From: Streptomyces toxytricini
GTDB lineage: Bacteria > Actinomycetota > Actinomycetes > Streptomycetales > Streptomycetaceae
Direction: 5' to 3'
Length of the DNA: 64,000 bases
Assembly (NCBI RefSeq): GCF_014649915.1
Contig: NZ_BMTY01000010.1
Span: 124,001-188,000 of the forward strand
Under the pieces are notes generated by a model. The model was not told the DNA's origin. It saw only the letters and a list, made by a program, of their open reading frames with translations, and did no database searches. The first letter of the stretch is position 1. The number at the start of each line of letters is the position of its first letter. Shown piece by piece: positions 34,786 through 43,968 of the stretch. Made by a program: the position numbers and the translations under genes.

Positions 34786-34996
34786 GCTCTCCCCTCCCCG
34801 GCGACAGCGCCCCCGCTGCCGCCCGCTCCGGCGGCCCGGCCCGGCGCGCACCGGCACGGCCCGCCCCGGTGGGGGCCCGCCCGCCTCTGCCCCCAGGTTG
34901 GCAGCGGCCCGCCCGGCGGGGAAGGGCCGCGCACGCGGAGCCGCCCCCGGCCCGATCCGCCGCTTCCGCCTCCCCCACCTCGGCGACGATCCGTGC

Positions 34997-35155
34997 TAGC
35001 CTGGTCACGTTGCAGTTTTGGCACCCCATGGATTTGTGTGCGCCCGACGCTATGCGATGGGCGCACTTTTTGTTTTCCGGCACCTCCGGATGGGCTCATT
35101 TCAGCGACGGGGCCGCGCACGGTGTGCGACCCAAAAACTCCCAGAAGGAGAACTC
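34997..35155 (+). promoter_or_regulatory. Cold-shock gene leader with promoter-like element
   Basis: TAGCCT at 34997-35002 is a plausible -10, so the leader would run about 147 bases from about 35009 to the ATG at 35156. It contains an intrinsic-terminator structure (35038-35076), then a second weaker fold around GCGCAC/GTGTGCG, then AGAAGGAG as ribosome site. The first part is T-rich (GTTTTGG, GATTTG), unusual for this genome. CCCAT at 35025-35029 can pair with ATGGG at 35057-35061, which would compete with the terminator stem. Nothing else coding is seen in 34786-35155. Confidence 0.6.
35038..35076 (+). terminator. Intrinsic terminator inside the cold-shock leader
   Basis: GTGCGCCC (35038-35045) pairs perfectly with GGGCGCAC (35059-35066) around a 13-base loop, followed directly by TTTTTGTTTT (35067-35076). 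This is a textbook Rho-independent terminator placed upstream of the coding start and co-directional with it, which implies premature termination or conditional read-through. Confidence 0.75.
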
Positions 35156-35359
35156 ATGGCTACCGGTACCGTGAAGTGGTTCAACGCTGAAAAGGGCTTC
35201 GGCTTCATCGAGCAGGACGGCGGCGGCCCGGACGTCTTCGCCCACTACTCGAACATCGTCGCCAACGGCTTCCGCGAGCTCCAGGAAGGCCAGCGCGTGA
35301 ACTTCGACGTCACCGCCGGCCAGAAGGGCCCGCAGGCGGAGAACATCACCTCGGCCTGA
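35156..35359 (+). CDS. Cold-shock domain protein (CspA family)
   Basis: A 67-residue single CSD. RNP1 is KGFGFIEQ and RNP2 is VFAHYSNI; the start [18 protein letters not shown] and the end [10 protein letters not shown] are typical of actinobacterial Csp proteins. It binds single-stranded RNA/DNA and acts as RNA chaperone. AGAAGGAG precedes the ATG. A strong terminator follows at 35380. The leader with internal terminator suggests control at transcription elongation. Confidence 0.95.
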   Translation: MATGTVKWFNAEKGFGFIEQDGGGPDVFAHYSNIVANGFRELQEGQRVNFDVTAGQKGPQAENITSA

Positions 35360-35379
35360 CCCGAGCTTGATGCCTCGCG

Positions 35380-35418
35380 GCGCGGTCCGTCCCCACCGGG
35401 GACGGACCGCGCTTTTTT
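35380..35418 (+). terminator. Strong intrinsic terminator after the cold-shock gene
   Basis: A 15-bp perfect stem (GCGCGGTCCGTCCCC, 35380-35394, with its complement at 35398-35412), a three-base loop and TTTTTT at 35413-35418. It ends the cold-shock transcript. Confidence 0.9.
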
Positions 35419-35442
35419 CGTACGGGGCCCCCGGATCTGCGG

Positions 35443-36162
35443 TCAGCCGGTGACGGCGTAGCCCAGCGGGCCGCCGGGGCTGATCTGGCCCTCGCAGTTC
35501 GGGTCGTTGGACTCGAACAGCTCGCGGCTGCCGTTGACCAGGCAGCGGTAGAGGGGCGCGCTGGCCACCCCGGCCGGCGGGGCGTCGTGGATCCAGCCCA
35601 GGCGCGTCACGTACTGCTGCCCCTCGCAGTTGACGTCGACGGTCAGGAAGTGGTCGCCGCGCACGACGCACAGGTAGAGCGGATGCGTGCCGGCGGCCGG
35701 CGCCGTGTAAAGCCGGCCCATGCTGCCCTCGCGGGCGTAGCCGTCGGGGACGTGCCAGACGCTGCTGAGGTGGTCCTTCCCCGACTTCAGGAAGCGGTCC
35801 AGGCTCAGCTGCGGCGCGGCGACCGCCGGCTCCCCCACGCAGGTGAGCTCGCGGATGGACGTCCAGTAGCCGCCGATGCCCGGAGAGTCCGTTCCGTTCG
35901 TGATGCGGCACTGGGAGGCGTTGAACCCGGTGGCCGCCGCCTTGGCGAGGGCCGCCTCGTAGGCGGCACGCTGCGCGGTGTTCAGCGGCCCGCCGCCGAC
36001 GCCGGTGTAGCGCAGCTGGACGGGGCCGACCCCCGCCGCGGAAGCGGCCGCGGCGGGGCCGGGAGCCGGTGCCGCCTGGGCCTGGACCGAGCCGGCCAGC
36101 GCGGTGGTGCAGGCCACGGCCACGGCCAGGAGCACGGCCCGTAAGCCTCGTTGACGTCGCAT
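35443..36162 (-). CDS. Secreted protein with two Cys-containing repeats
   Basis: A 239-residue precursor with a Sec signal (MRRQRGLRAVLLAVAVACTT...SVQAQAAPAP). The C-terminal half has two copies of a module: HPLYLCVVRGDHFLTVDVNCEGQ and APLYRCLVNGSRELFESNDPNCEGQ, each followed by a GxLGW/GPLGY segment about nine residues on. Such PLYxC...F...D.NCEG repeats resemble lectin-like beta modules found at the end of secreted actinobacterial proteins. The N-terminal part (QLRYTGVGGGPLNTAQRAAYEAALAKAAATG) is a separate small domain. Substrate unknown. Confidence 0.7.
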   Translation of the reverse strand: MRRQRGLRAVLLAVAVACTTALAGSVQAQAAPAPGPAAAASAAGVGPVQLRYTGVGGGPLNTAQRAAYEAALAKAAATGFNASQCRITNGTDSPGIGGYWTSIRELTCVGEPAVAAPQLSLDRFLKSGKDHLSSVWHVPDGYAREGSMGRLYTAPAAGTHPLYLCVVRGDHFLTVDVNCEGQQYVTRLGWIHDAPPAGVASAPLYRCLVNGSRELFESNDPNCEGQISPGGPLGYAVTG

Positions 36163-36293
36163 GGTGCTTCTCCCAGGGGTCGTCCGGCCGGGTGGCCGGG
36201 CATCGGCCCGACCGCCCGGGGGATTGTCTTGACGCCGGGAAACGTAGCCGGCGGCGCCGAAGGCACGGCACCCGCCTGTTCAGGGGGCTCGCG

Positions 36294-38363
36294 TCAGGAC
36301 GACGGGTCGGTCAGGATCGCCGGATCCGACAGCCCGGGCGCCCCGGTCTCGACCTTGCCGGCGAAGCGCCGCACGAAGTCGGCCGTACCGGACGCGGTGA
36401 CCGTCACGTCGTACCAGTGGCGGCTGCCCTGCAGGGACACCGTGTGCGCGACCGTGGCGCCCCGCGCGACCGTGAGGCGCTGCGGGCTCCCGCCGTAGGC
36501 GCTGGTGACGGTGAGGACGGCCGTCGAGGCCCCGTTGTTGGTGCAGGTGAGGTCCAGGTCGCCGGTCGCGGCGTTGTGGCGGGCGGTGACCTCGGGCCCG
36601 GGGATCGTCCCGGGATTGCGGAAGCCGCGCACGAAGCCGTTCGGGCCGTGCACCGTCAGGTCGGTGACCCCGCCCGAGTAGCGGGTGTTCCAGGTGTCCG
36701 CTATCGACGTCCCGGCCGCCGTCGTGTACGTCCAGGGGGCGTCGGTGCGGTTGCCGGACGTCACGTGGAACTGCGCGCCCAGCGCCGGTCCGCCACTGAA
36801 CGTCAGCCGGAACTTCCCCTCGGCGGTGAGCGCCGTGCCGTCCGCGTACGGGGCGTATCCCAAGGGGCGGGTGGGGCGCGCGCCCCTCTCCTGGCGCGGC
36901 ATGCTGCCGACGGCCGGGGCGGGGGCCGGGAAGTCGGGGTGCCGCTCGCGGTCCCGCGGCTCCCAGGCCCCCGTGTCGGGCAGCGGGACGGCGCGGGTGT
37001 CGCTGCGTCCGAAGTCGAAGGCGGAGGTCAGGTCGCCGCAGACGGCGCGGCGCCACGGCGAGATGTTCGGCTCGCGGACGCCGAAGCGCTGCTCCATGAA
37101 GCGGATGACGGACGTGTGGTCGAAGGTCTCGGAGCAGGAGTAGCCGCCGGTGCTCCACGGGGACACGACCAGCATCGGCACGCGCGGGCCCAGGCCGTAC
37201 GGCCCGGCGGCGTAGCCGGGTTTGCCCGGGAAGACGTCCAGGGCGGTCGGCACGGTGGACAGGCCCTGGCCGGCGTTGGCCGGGGCGTACGGGGGGACGA
37301 CGTGGTCGAAGAACCCGTCGTTCTCGTCGTAGGTGATGAACAGGGCCGTACGGGCCCACACGTCCGGGTTCGAGGTGAGCGCGTCCAGGACCTGCGCGAT
37401 GTACCAGGCGCCGTAGTTGGACGGCCAGTTGGAGTGCTCGCTGAAGGCCTCGGGGGCCGCGATCCAGGAGACCTGCGGCAGCCTGCCGGCCTTCACGTCC
37501 GCCCGGAGCCGGTCGAAGTAGCCCTCGCCCGCCTTGGCGTCCGTGCCCGTGCGGGCCTTCTCGTGCAGCGGGCTGCCGGGTTGCGCGTTGCGGTAGCTGT
37601 TGAAGTACAGGAGCGAGTTGTCGCCGTAGTTGCCCCGGTAGGCGTCGTTGATCCAGCCCCAGTGGCCGGCCGCGTCGAGGCCGTCGCCGATGTCCTGGTA
37701 GACCTTCCAGGAGATCCCGGCCGCCTCCAGCCGCTCGGGGTAGGTCGTCCATCCGTAGCCCAGCTCGGCGTTGTCGAGGACGGGACCGCCGCCCTTGCCG
37801 TCGTTGCCGGTGTGGCCGGACCACAGGTAGTAGCGGTTGGGGTCGGTGGAGCCGATGAACGAGCAGTGGTAGGCGTCGCAGATCGTGAACGCGTCGGCGA
37901 GGGCGTAGTGGAACGGGATGTCCTCCCGGGTCAGGTAGGCCATCGTCGTGGGCGTCTTGGCCGGCACCCAGTTGTCGTACCTGCCCTTGTTGAAGGCGCT
38001 CTGGCCGCCCGCCCAGTCGTGGTTGAGGCCCTGCAGGAACTCCATGCCGAGGTCGTCGGACGGCGGCCGGAAGGGCAGCGTCACCTTGCCCGACCGGTCG
38101 GCCTGGTGCCAGACGGACTTGCCGCTCGGAAGGGTCACCGGGCGCGGGTCGCCGAAGCCGCGCACGCCGCGCAGCCTGCCGAAGTAGTGGTCGAAGGAAC
38201 GGTTCTCCTGCATGAGTACGACGATGTGCTCGACATCGGCGAGAGTGCCGGTGGCGCCCTGCGCCGGGATGGCGGCGGCGCGCGCGATGCTCTCGCCCAG
38301 CACGCCCAGGGCGGCGGCGCCACCGGTGAGCTGCAGGAACCGGCGGCGGTTGAGTTCTGCCAT
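36294..38363 (-). CDS. plcC: Phosphocholine-specific phospholipase C (Tat-exported)
   Basis: A 689-residue alkaline-phosphatase-superfamily enzyme. The Tat signal reads NRRRFLQLTGGAAALGVLG. The catalytic domain begins with IVVLMQENRSFDHYFGRLRGVRGFGDP and has YDENDGFFDHVVPP and EHSNWPSNYGAWYI, all characteristic of phosphocholine-type PLCs and the acid phosphatase AcpA group. A C-terminal pair of DUF756-type beta domains (FHVTSGNR..., AVLTVTSAYGGSPQRLTVARG) completes the usual length. It would hydrolyse phosphatidylcholine or sphingomyelin outside the cell, often under phosphate limitation; no PHO box was identified. Confidence 0.92.
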   Translation of the reverse strand: MAELNRRRFLQLTGGAAALGVLGESIARAAAIPAQGATGTLADVEHIVVLMQENRSFDHYFGRLRGVRGFGDPRPVTLPSGKSVWHQADRSGKVTLPFRPPSDDLGMEFLQGLNHDWAGGQSAFNKGRYDNWVPAKTPTTMAYLTREDIPFHYALADAFTICDAYHCSFIGSTDPNRYYLWSGHTGNDGKGGGPVLDNAELGYGWTTYPERLEAAGISWKVYQDIGDGLDAAGHWGWINDAYRGNYGDNSLLYFNSYRNAQPGSPLHEKARTGTDAKAGEGYFDRLRADVKAGRLPQVSWIAAPEAFSEHSNWPSNYGAWYIAQVLDALTSNPDVWARTALFITYDENDGFFDHVVPPYAPANAGQGLSTVPTALDVFPGKPGYAAGPYGLGPRVPMLVVSPWSTGGYSCSETFDHTSVIRFMEQRFGVREPNISPWRRAVCGDLTSAFDFGRSDTRAVPLPDTGAWEPRDRERHPDFPAPAPAVGSMPRQERGARPTRPLGYAPYADGTALTAEGKFRLTFSGGPALGAQFHVTSGNRTDAPWTYTTAAGTSIADTWNTRYSGGVTDLTVHGPNGFVRGFRNPGTIPGPEVTARHNAATGDLDLTCTNNGASTAVLTVTSAYGGSPQRLTVARGATVAHTVSLQGSRHWYDVTVTASGTADFVRRFAGKVETGAPGLSDPAILTDPSS

Positions 38364-38617
38364 GGCGGACGACCTCTGCGGTAGGGGGCGGGGACCGGCC
38401 CCCAGGACATCGGGCGCCGGGGGCCGGAGGGGGAGCCTGGCGTGACGGCGGGGGATACGCCAGGCGAACGGCAGCCGGATCCCGCAGCGGTTCGGCCATT
38501 CGTCCCAAGTCCCCCTGCCCGCCTGGCCGTCCGCCCCTCCGCGTGTCCGCCCCCCCGTCGCGCCGCCCCCGCCCGCCGGCGTGCCCCGGGCCCCGCCGGC
38601 CCGCCGCGCCCCGCCGG

Positions 38618-39676
<1,059 letters not shown>

Positions 39677-39711
39677 GACGAGCCCCCCTCGGGAAAGGAT
39701 GACGGATACGA

Positions 39712-39789
39712 CTTAAGGGAACTGTGGACCCCTTAAGCTGGCCCCACCGTAACAGCGGAAACGCATTAATGGAACTGGAGACCCGTTAT
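39712..39789. promoter_or_regulatory. Two tandem operator copies between AKR and TetR genes
   Basis: Copy 1 (39712-39737) has perfect arms CTTAAGGG and CCCTTAAG around ten bases that include AACTGTGGA. Copy 2 (39766-39789) repeats the same core, TTAATGGAACTGGAGACCC then GTTAT, with looser arms. Both share GGAACTG(N2)GACCC. Their starts are 53 bases apart, five helical turns, and copy 2 overlaps the TetR start codon. The layout fits cooperative repression of both genes by the TetR protein. Confidence 0.6.
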
Positions 39790-40429
39790 GACGTCGGATG
39801 GTGGGAGCACGGAGCCGGGCACCCTGCGGCCCGGCGGCCGCACGGCCCGAGTGCGGGCGGCGGTCCTGCACGCCGCGGGCGACCTGCTCGCCGAAGCCGG
39901 CTTCGACCGGCTGGACCTGGCCGAGGTGGCCCGGCGCGCCGAAGTCGGCAAGACCACCGTCTACCGCAGGTGGGGCACGCCCTCCGGTCTCGTCGCGGAC
40001 CTCCTCGGCGACATGGCCGAGCAGTCCGCGCCCCGCACCGAGACGGGCTCCCTCGACGGCGACCTCCTCGCCAACGCCGACCTCGTCCGCCGCACCCTCG
40101 CCGACGCGCGCCAGGGGCCGCTGTTCCGGGCCGTGATCGCGGCCGCCGGTACGGACCCCCGGGCCGCCGAGGCCCTGCACCGCTTCTACACCGTCCGCGT
40201 CGCCGAGTGGGCGCCCTGCGTCCGCCAGGCCGTCGTCCGCGGGGAACTGCCGCCGGACACGGACGCGGAGGAGGTCGTCCGGAGCGTTTCCGCCCCCCTG
40301 TACTACCGGCTGCTGACGACCGGCACGCCCCCGGACGCCGCCGCAGCCGAGCGTGCCGCCCGCGCCGCCGCGGCCGCCGCCCGCGCGGGCGTCTTCACTG
40401 CGGCGGGCCCGGGGCCCGCCGCGGGCTGA
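39788..40429 (+). CDS. TetR-family transcriptional regulator
   Basis: A 213-residue regulator. HTH: VLHAAGDLLAEAGFDRLDLAEVARRAEVGKTTVYRRWGTPSGLVADLL. The C-terminal ligand domain is of the TetR_C_11/AcrR-like type (FRAVIAAAGTDPRAAEALHRFYTVRVAEW). It likely represses the divergent aldo/keto reductase through the tandem operators overlapping its own start. The Ala-rich C-terminal tail is not informative. Confidence 0.9.
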   Translation: MTSDGGSTEPGTLRPGGRTARVRAAVLHAAGDLLAEAGFDRLDLAEVARRAEVGKTTVYRRWGTPSGLVADLLGDMAEQSAPRTETGSLDGDLLANADLVRRTLADARQGPLFRAVIAAAGTDPRAAEALHRFYTVRVAEWAPCVRQAVVRGELPPDTDAEEVVRSVSAPLYYRLLTTGTPPDAAAAERAARAAAAAARAGVFTAAGPGPAAG

Positions 40430-40432
40430 CGG

Positions 40433-40987
40433 TCAGGCGTACAGGAACACGGCGTCGAACCACACCCGGTCGTCCGCCTCGTGCAGGAGGAACCGCCCGT
40501 CGGCCCGGTCGTTGCCGTCGGCGCCCGGCTGCGCCGGGTCCCGGGCCAGGACCGTCAGGTCGTACGCCGTGCTCGCCCGCCAGCCCGCCCGGTCCGGCAC
40601 GTACGGCGCGAGCGGGGCCGGGACGTCGCCGGCCAGGGCCACCGTCTCGAAGCGCTCGCCCGCCGGGGCCGCCGCGAGGGTGGCTGCCACCGTGCCGGGC
40701 GCCGTCCGGGCCACCCCGACGAGCCGGACCCGCGCGTCCGGCCCGGGTGCGGCCTGTCGCTTCCCCGCCGCGTCCAGGTCGTAGCCGAGCCAGTGCGCGT
40801 CGGACAGTTCGCCCAGGGCCGCGAACCGCTTGTGCAGCGGCTCGACGTCGGTCCGTACGCGGAGGTGGTCCTCGTTCGGCCGGAGACCGGCACAGCCGAC
40901 CGCCCCCGCCGAGGGGGCCAGTGCGGCACTGCCGAGGAGGGCCAGGAATCCGCGGCGCCCCGTCCGCCCGCCCCGCATTCCGCTCAC
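40433..40987 (-). CDS. Hypothetical Tat/lipoprotein-like exported protein
   Basis: A 184-residue protein with a twin-arginine start (GGRTGRRGFLALLGSAALAPSAGAVGCAGL) whose Gly-Cys lies where a lipobox could be, though the preceding AVG is a weak lipobox. The mature part (LRVRTDVEPLHKRFAALGELSDAHWLGYDL, then RVRLVGVARTAPGTVAATL) is beta-rich with no family recognised. It is convergent with the TetR gene, four bases between stops. Confidence 0.55.
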   Translation of the reverse strand: MSGMRGGRTGRRGFLALLGSAALAPSAGAVGCAGLRPNEDHLRVRTDVEPLHKRFAALGELSDAHWLGYDLDAAGKRQAAPGPDARVRLVGVARTAPGTVAATLAAAPAGERFETVALAGDVPAPLAPYVPDRAGWRASTAYDLTVLARDPAQPGADGNDRADGRFLLHEADDRVWFDAVFLYA

Positions 40988-41105
40988 GATCCCCCCTGCA
41001 CGTCCGCGCGGCCGACCCGCCCCGCTGCGCCGCGGCTCGCGCAGAAGGGGACACCGGGGGGACGCGCGGGCGGCCCGGGCGGTTCCACCGAGGGCCGGCC
41101 GGCTG

Positions 41106-41504
41106 TCAGGGCGCGGGGGTGAAGAGGCCTTCCGGCGCGTCGTCGAGGACGAACCCGTTGTCGAAGCGGATCCGCGCCGTCACCCGGCGCCGGTCCCGCT
41201 GCCAGGCGGCCCACTCGGGCTCCAGTGCCCCGACCTGCTCCTCGGCCTGCCGGCGGCTCGCCGGCGGCATCTGGGCGCCGAAGCTGTCCAGGAGGGACTT
41301 GAGCCGCTCGTACTCCCGCGCCTGCGGGCCCTGTTCCCGTACGTGTTCGTCCACGCGCTCGACGGTCCCCTCGCAGCCCGCGGCCAGCGACAGGAACCCG
41401 GCGGCGGCACCCGCCTCGACCGCGGAGCCCCCGGCCGCGGTGACGGAACCCGCCAGCCTGAGGTCCGCTGCCAGCCTGACCCGCAGGCCCTCTTCGAGTT
41501 CCAC
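41106..41504 (-). CDS. Hypothetical protein
   Basis: A 132-residue protein from GTG 41504 (GGAGGGG upstream at slightly long spacing; the true start may differ). Body: ADLRLAGSVTAAGGSAVEAGAAAGFLSLAAGCEGTVERVDEHV, then an arginine/glutamate helix region REYERLKSLLDSFGAQMPPASRRQAEEQVGALEPEWAAWQRD. Unknown family. It is divergent from the pentapeptide-repeat gene. Confidence 0.4.
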   Translation of the reverse strand: MELEEGLRVRLAADLRLAGSVTAAGGSAVEAGAAAGFLSLAAGCEGTVERVDEHVREQGPQAREYERLKSLLDSFGAQMPPASRRQAEEQVGALEPEWAAWQRDRRRVTARIRFDNGFVLDDAPEGLFTPAP

Positions 41505-41708
41505 CGCTTCCCGTACCCCTCCGGTCCTCGGGGCCGTCCGCCCCTCCCGGCGCGCCTGCGCCGGAACCCCGCCATTATCCGGCGCGGCGGACGGGCCGGG
41601 TGTACGCCAGCCGGTGCCGACACGACCCCGACAGTCGTATATTCCACAACCCGCAGGGGGCAAATGCTACTGATGTACCGCAAACGCACCGCACTCAGGA
41701 GGTATGCA

Positions 41709-42005
41709 ATGCGTGCAGGTCTTCTCCGTTTCACCGTCGTGCTGGGTGCCGCCGCGGCCCTCGGCCTCGGCGGAGCCGCGGCGGCCACCGCCGACGGCGT
41801 CGGCAACTCGGGCATCGGGAACTCCGGTGTCGGCAACTCGGGCATCGCGAACTGGGGCGTCGGCAACTCCGGTCTCGCCAACCTGGGCGTGGGCAACTCG
41901 GGCATCGCCAACGAGGGCGTCGGCAACTCCGGTCTCGGCAACTCCGGCGTGGGCAGCTCCGGCCTCGGCAACAAGGGCGTCGGCAGCTCCGGCATCGGCA
42001 ACTAG
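41709..42005 (+). CDS. Small secreted Pentapeptide_2-type repeat protein
   Basis: A 98-residue precursor. AGGAGG six bases upstream fixes ATG 41709. A Sec signal (MRAGLLRFTVVLGAAAALGLGG, cleavage after ATA) is followed by about 13 uninterrupted five-residue units of pattern (V/I/L)(G/A)N(S/W/L/E/K)G, for example VGNSG, IANWG, LANLG, with Asn replaced by Ser in the last units. The pattern is the NxGxGNxG type of mycobacterial PPE-MPTR proteins rather than classic A(D/N)LXX pentapeptides. No PPE domain is attached. A surface or matrix structural role is possible. Confidence 0.75.
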   Translation: MRAGLLRFTVVLGAAAALGLGGAAAATADGVGNSGIGNSGVGNSGIANWGVGNSGLANLGVGNSGIANEGVGNSGLGNSGVGSSGLGNKGVGSSGIGN

Positions 42006-42163
42006 CAGTCCGGTCCCGGGAGCCCCTGGCTGCTCGACCGCCGCGGCTCCCGATCCCGACGACGGCCTCCGGTGCGGTGGCGGCACCAGCCCACCACCGC
42101 ATGCGGGGGCTCCCCCCTGCGTACGCACGGCGAGCGGCCGCCGGGGGAGCGCAGTGGGGACGG

Positions 42164-42943
42164 TCAGTGAGCCGAGAACCCGCCGTCCACGAAGACCGCC
42201 TGGCCGGTGATGTAGCCGGACGACCGGCCGGCGAGGAACACGGCCGCACCGGCGAAGTCCTCGGCCAGCCCGTTCCGCCCGACCAGCGTCCGCCGGGCCA
42301 GCGCCGCCACCGTCTCCTGGTCGGAGGCCAGCCGTGAGTTGAGCGGGGTGAGGACGAAGCCCGGCACCAGCGCGTTGCATGTGACCCCGTGCGGCGACCA
42401 GGCCTCGGCCTGCGAACGGGCCAGCGACTCGAGCGCCCCCTTCGACACCCCGTAGGCCCCGCTCTGCACGAACGCCCGGTGCGCCTGCTGCGAGCTGACG
42501 TGGATGATCCGCCCGAAGCCCCGCTCCGCCATGCCGGGCCCGAACCGCTGCCCCAGCAGGTAGGGCGCCTCCAGGTTCACGGCCATCGTGGCGTCCCACA
42601 CGGCGTCGTCCAACTCGCCCATGGGCGGCCGCAGGTTGATCCCCGCGCTGTTCACGAGAATGTCCGGCTCACCGAACACGGCGGCCGCCCGCTCGGCCGC
42701 GGCGCGCACCCCGTCACGCGTGCCGAGGTCGGCGCTCACCCAGGCCGCCCGGCAGCCGTCCGCCGCCAACTCGTCCACCGTGGCTGCGAGCTCCGCCTCC
42801 CGGCGTGCCACGACGACGACGCCGGCCCCGGCGCGTGCGAGGGCGCCGGCGATGGCCCGTCCGATGCCGGAGCTCCCGCCGGTCACCACGGCGACCAGGC
42901 CGTCCAGCGAGAACATGTCCGCGAGGTGGCGCTGTGAAGTCAT
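42164..42943 (-). CDS. Short-chain dehydrogenase/reductase
   Basis: A 259-residue classical SDR: cofactor motif VVTGGSSGIGRAIA, NNAG-equivalent LVNSAGINLRPP, catalytic Ser/Tyr/Lys in VSSQQ...SGAYGVSKGALESL, and C-terminal GQAVFVDGGFSAH. The pattern is close to gluconate-5-dehydrogenase-like and 3-oxoacyl-reductase-like SDRs. TATGCT sits exactly six bases before ATG 42943 and there is no ribosome site, so the mRNA is probably leaderless. Substrate unknown. Confidence 0.88.
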   Translation of the reverse strand: MTSQRHLADMFSLDGLVAVVTGGSSGIGRAIAGALARAGAGVVVVARREAELAATVDELAADGCRAAWVSADLGTRDGVRAAAERAAAVFGEPDILVNSAGINLRPPMGELDDAVWDATMAVNLEAPYLLGQRFGPGMAERGFGRIIHVSSQQAHRAFVQSGAYGVSKGALESLARSQAEAWSPHGVTCNALVPGFVLTPLNSRLASDQETVAALARRTLVGRNGLAEDFAGAAVFLAGRSSGYITGQAVFVDGGFSAH

Positions 42944-42979
42944 GCCCGCAGCATAGGAGGAGACCGCCGTGCGCACCGT

Positions 42980-43828
42980 TCAGCCGGGGCGCGGTACGAC
43001 CATGACGGGGCAGCCCGCGTGGCGCAGCAGGTCGGCGGTGGTCGACACGAGGCGGATGCGGTGGCCGTGGCGCGGGCCGCCGAGGACGAGCAGGGCGGCG
43101 TCACGGGTCGCGGGCAGCAGCGCCACGGGGGTGGCGGTCGGCGGTACCTGCACCCGGACGGCCAGCCCCGGCCAGTGCCGACGCAGCACGGCCGCCTCGC
43201 CCTCCAGGAGCCGCCGCTCGGCCGCCAGGACGCCCTCCTGACTCTGCTGCCCCGGCGGGGCGAGGCCCGGGGGAAGGACCTGCGGCCGCAGGTCCGCGTG
43301 GAGGACCAGGAGAGTGGCGTGCCGTACGTGCGCCTCGGCCGCGGCCGTCTCCAGGACGGCCCGGTCGCGATCCGGATCACCGACCGCCACGGCGACCGGG
43401 CCGCCGCGGGCCGGCCAGTCCCGCATCACGGTGACCGGACAGCGGGCGCCGGCCGCCACGGCGAACGCCACCGAACGGTGCAGCAGCCGGTCCAGGCCCC
43501 GCCCCGGCGGCCCGACGACGACCACCCGGCAGGACGCGGACTCCTCGACCAGCCCGGCCGACGCGTCCCCCTCCCGTACGAGCGCCTCGACGGCCATGCC
43601 GGGGAAGCCCGCCCGGACCTCCTCGGCGTGGACGGCCAGCCGCTCGCGCGCCTCCTCCGGGTCGCCGGAGGAGGCCAGGGCGTGCAGCAGGACCAGGCCC
43701 GTGCCGTGCAGGACGGCCTGCCGCGCCGCGTAGAGGACCACGCGCGCCGCGTCCGGCCCGGGCCGCACGCCCGCCAGTACCGGGCCCCGCCGCACCGGGG
43801 TGCCGCGCCCTTGTCCCGCGCTCTCCAT
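42980..43828 (-). CDS. Tandem universal stress protein
   Basis: A 282-residue protein with two USP domains (about 14-140 and 143-282). Domain 1 has VLAGVRPGPDAARVVLYAARQA and VVVGPPGRGLDRLLHRSVAFAVAAGARCPVTVM, close to the GxxGxGxxxxxxxGS ATP-binding pattern. Domain 2 ends LLVLGGPRHGHRIRLVSTTADLLRHAGCPVMVV. GGGAGG precedes the ATG. Tandem USPs are common in actinobacterial stress regulons; partners are not adjacent here. Confidence 0.88.
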   Translation of the reverse strand: MESAGQGRGTPVRRGPVLAGVRPGPDAARVVLYAARQAVLHGTGLVLLHALASSGDPEEARERLAVHAEEVRAGFPGMAVEALVREGDASAGLVEESASCRVVVVGPPGRGLDRLLHRSVAFAVAAGARCPVTVMRDWPARGGPVAVAVGDPDRDRAVLETAAAEAHVRHATLLVLHADLRPQVLPPGLAPPGQQSQEGVLAAERRLLEGEAAVLRRHWPGLAVRVQVPPTATPVALLPATRDAALLVLGGPRHGHRIRLVSTTADLLRHAGCPVMVVPRPG

Positions 43829-43968
43829 CCGGACCTCCCGGGGGCGGAGCCGACGCGCCGTGGGGCCGGCTCCGTCCTCGGCCTGCCCCTGCCCGCCGAC
43901 GCGCCGGGCACACCTGGAGCCGGCAGGCGGCCAACGACTCCCGGGGCGCGCAGTGTTAGCTTTGTCCC

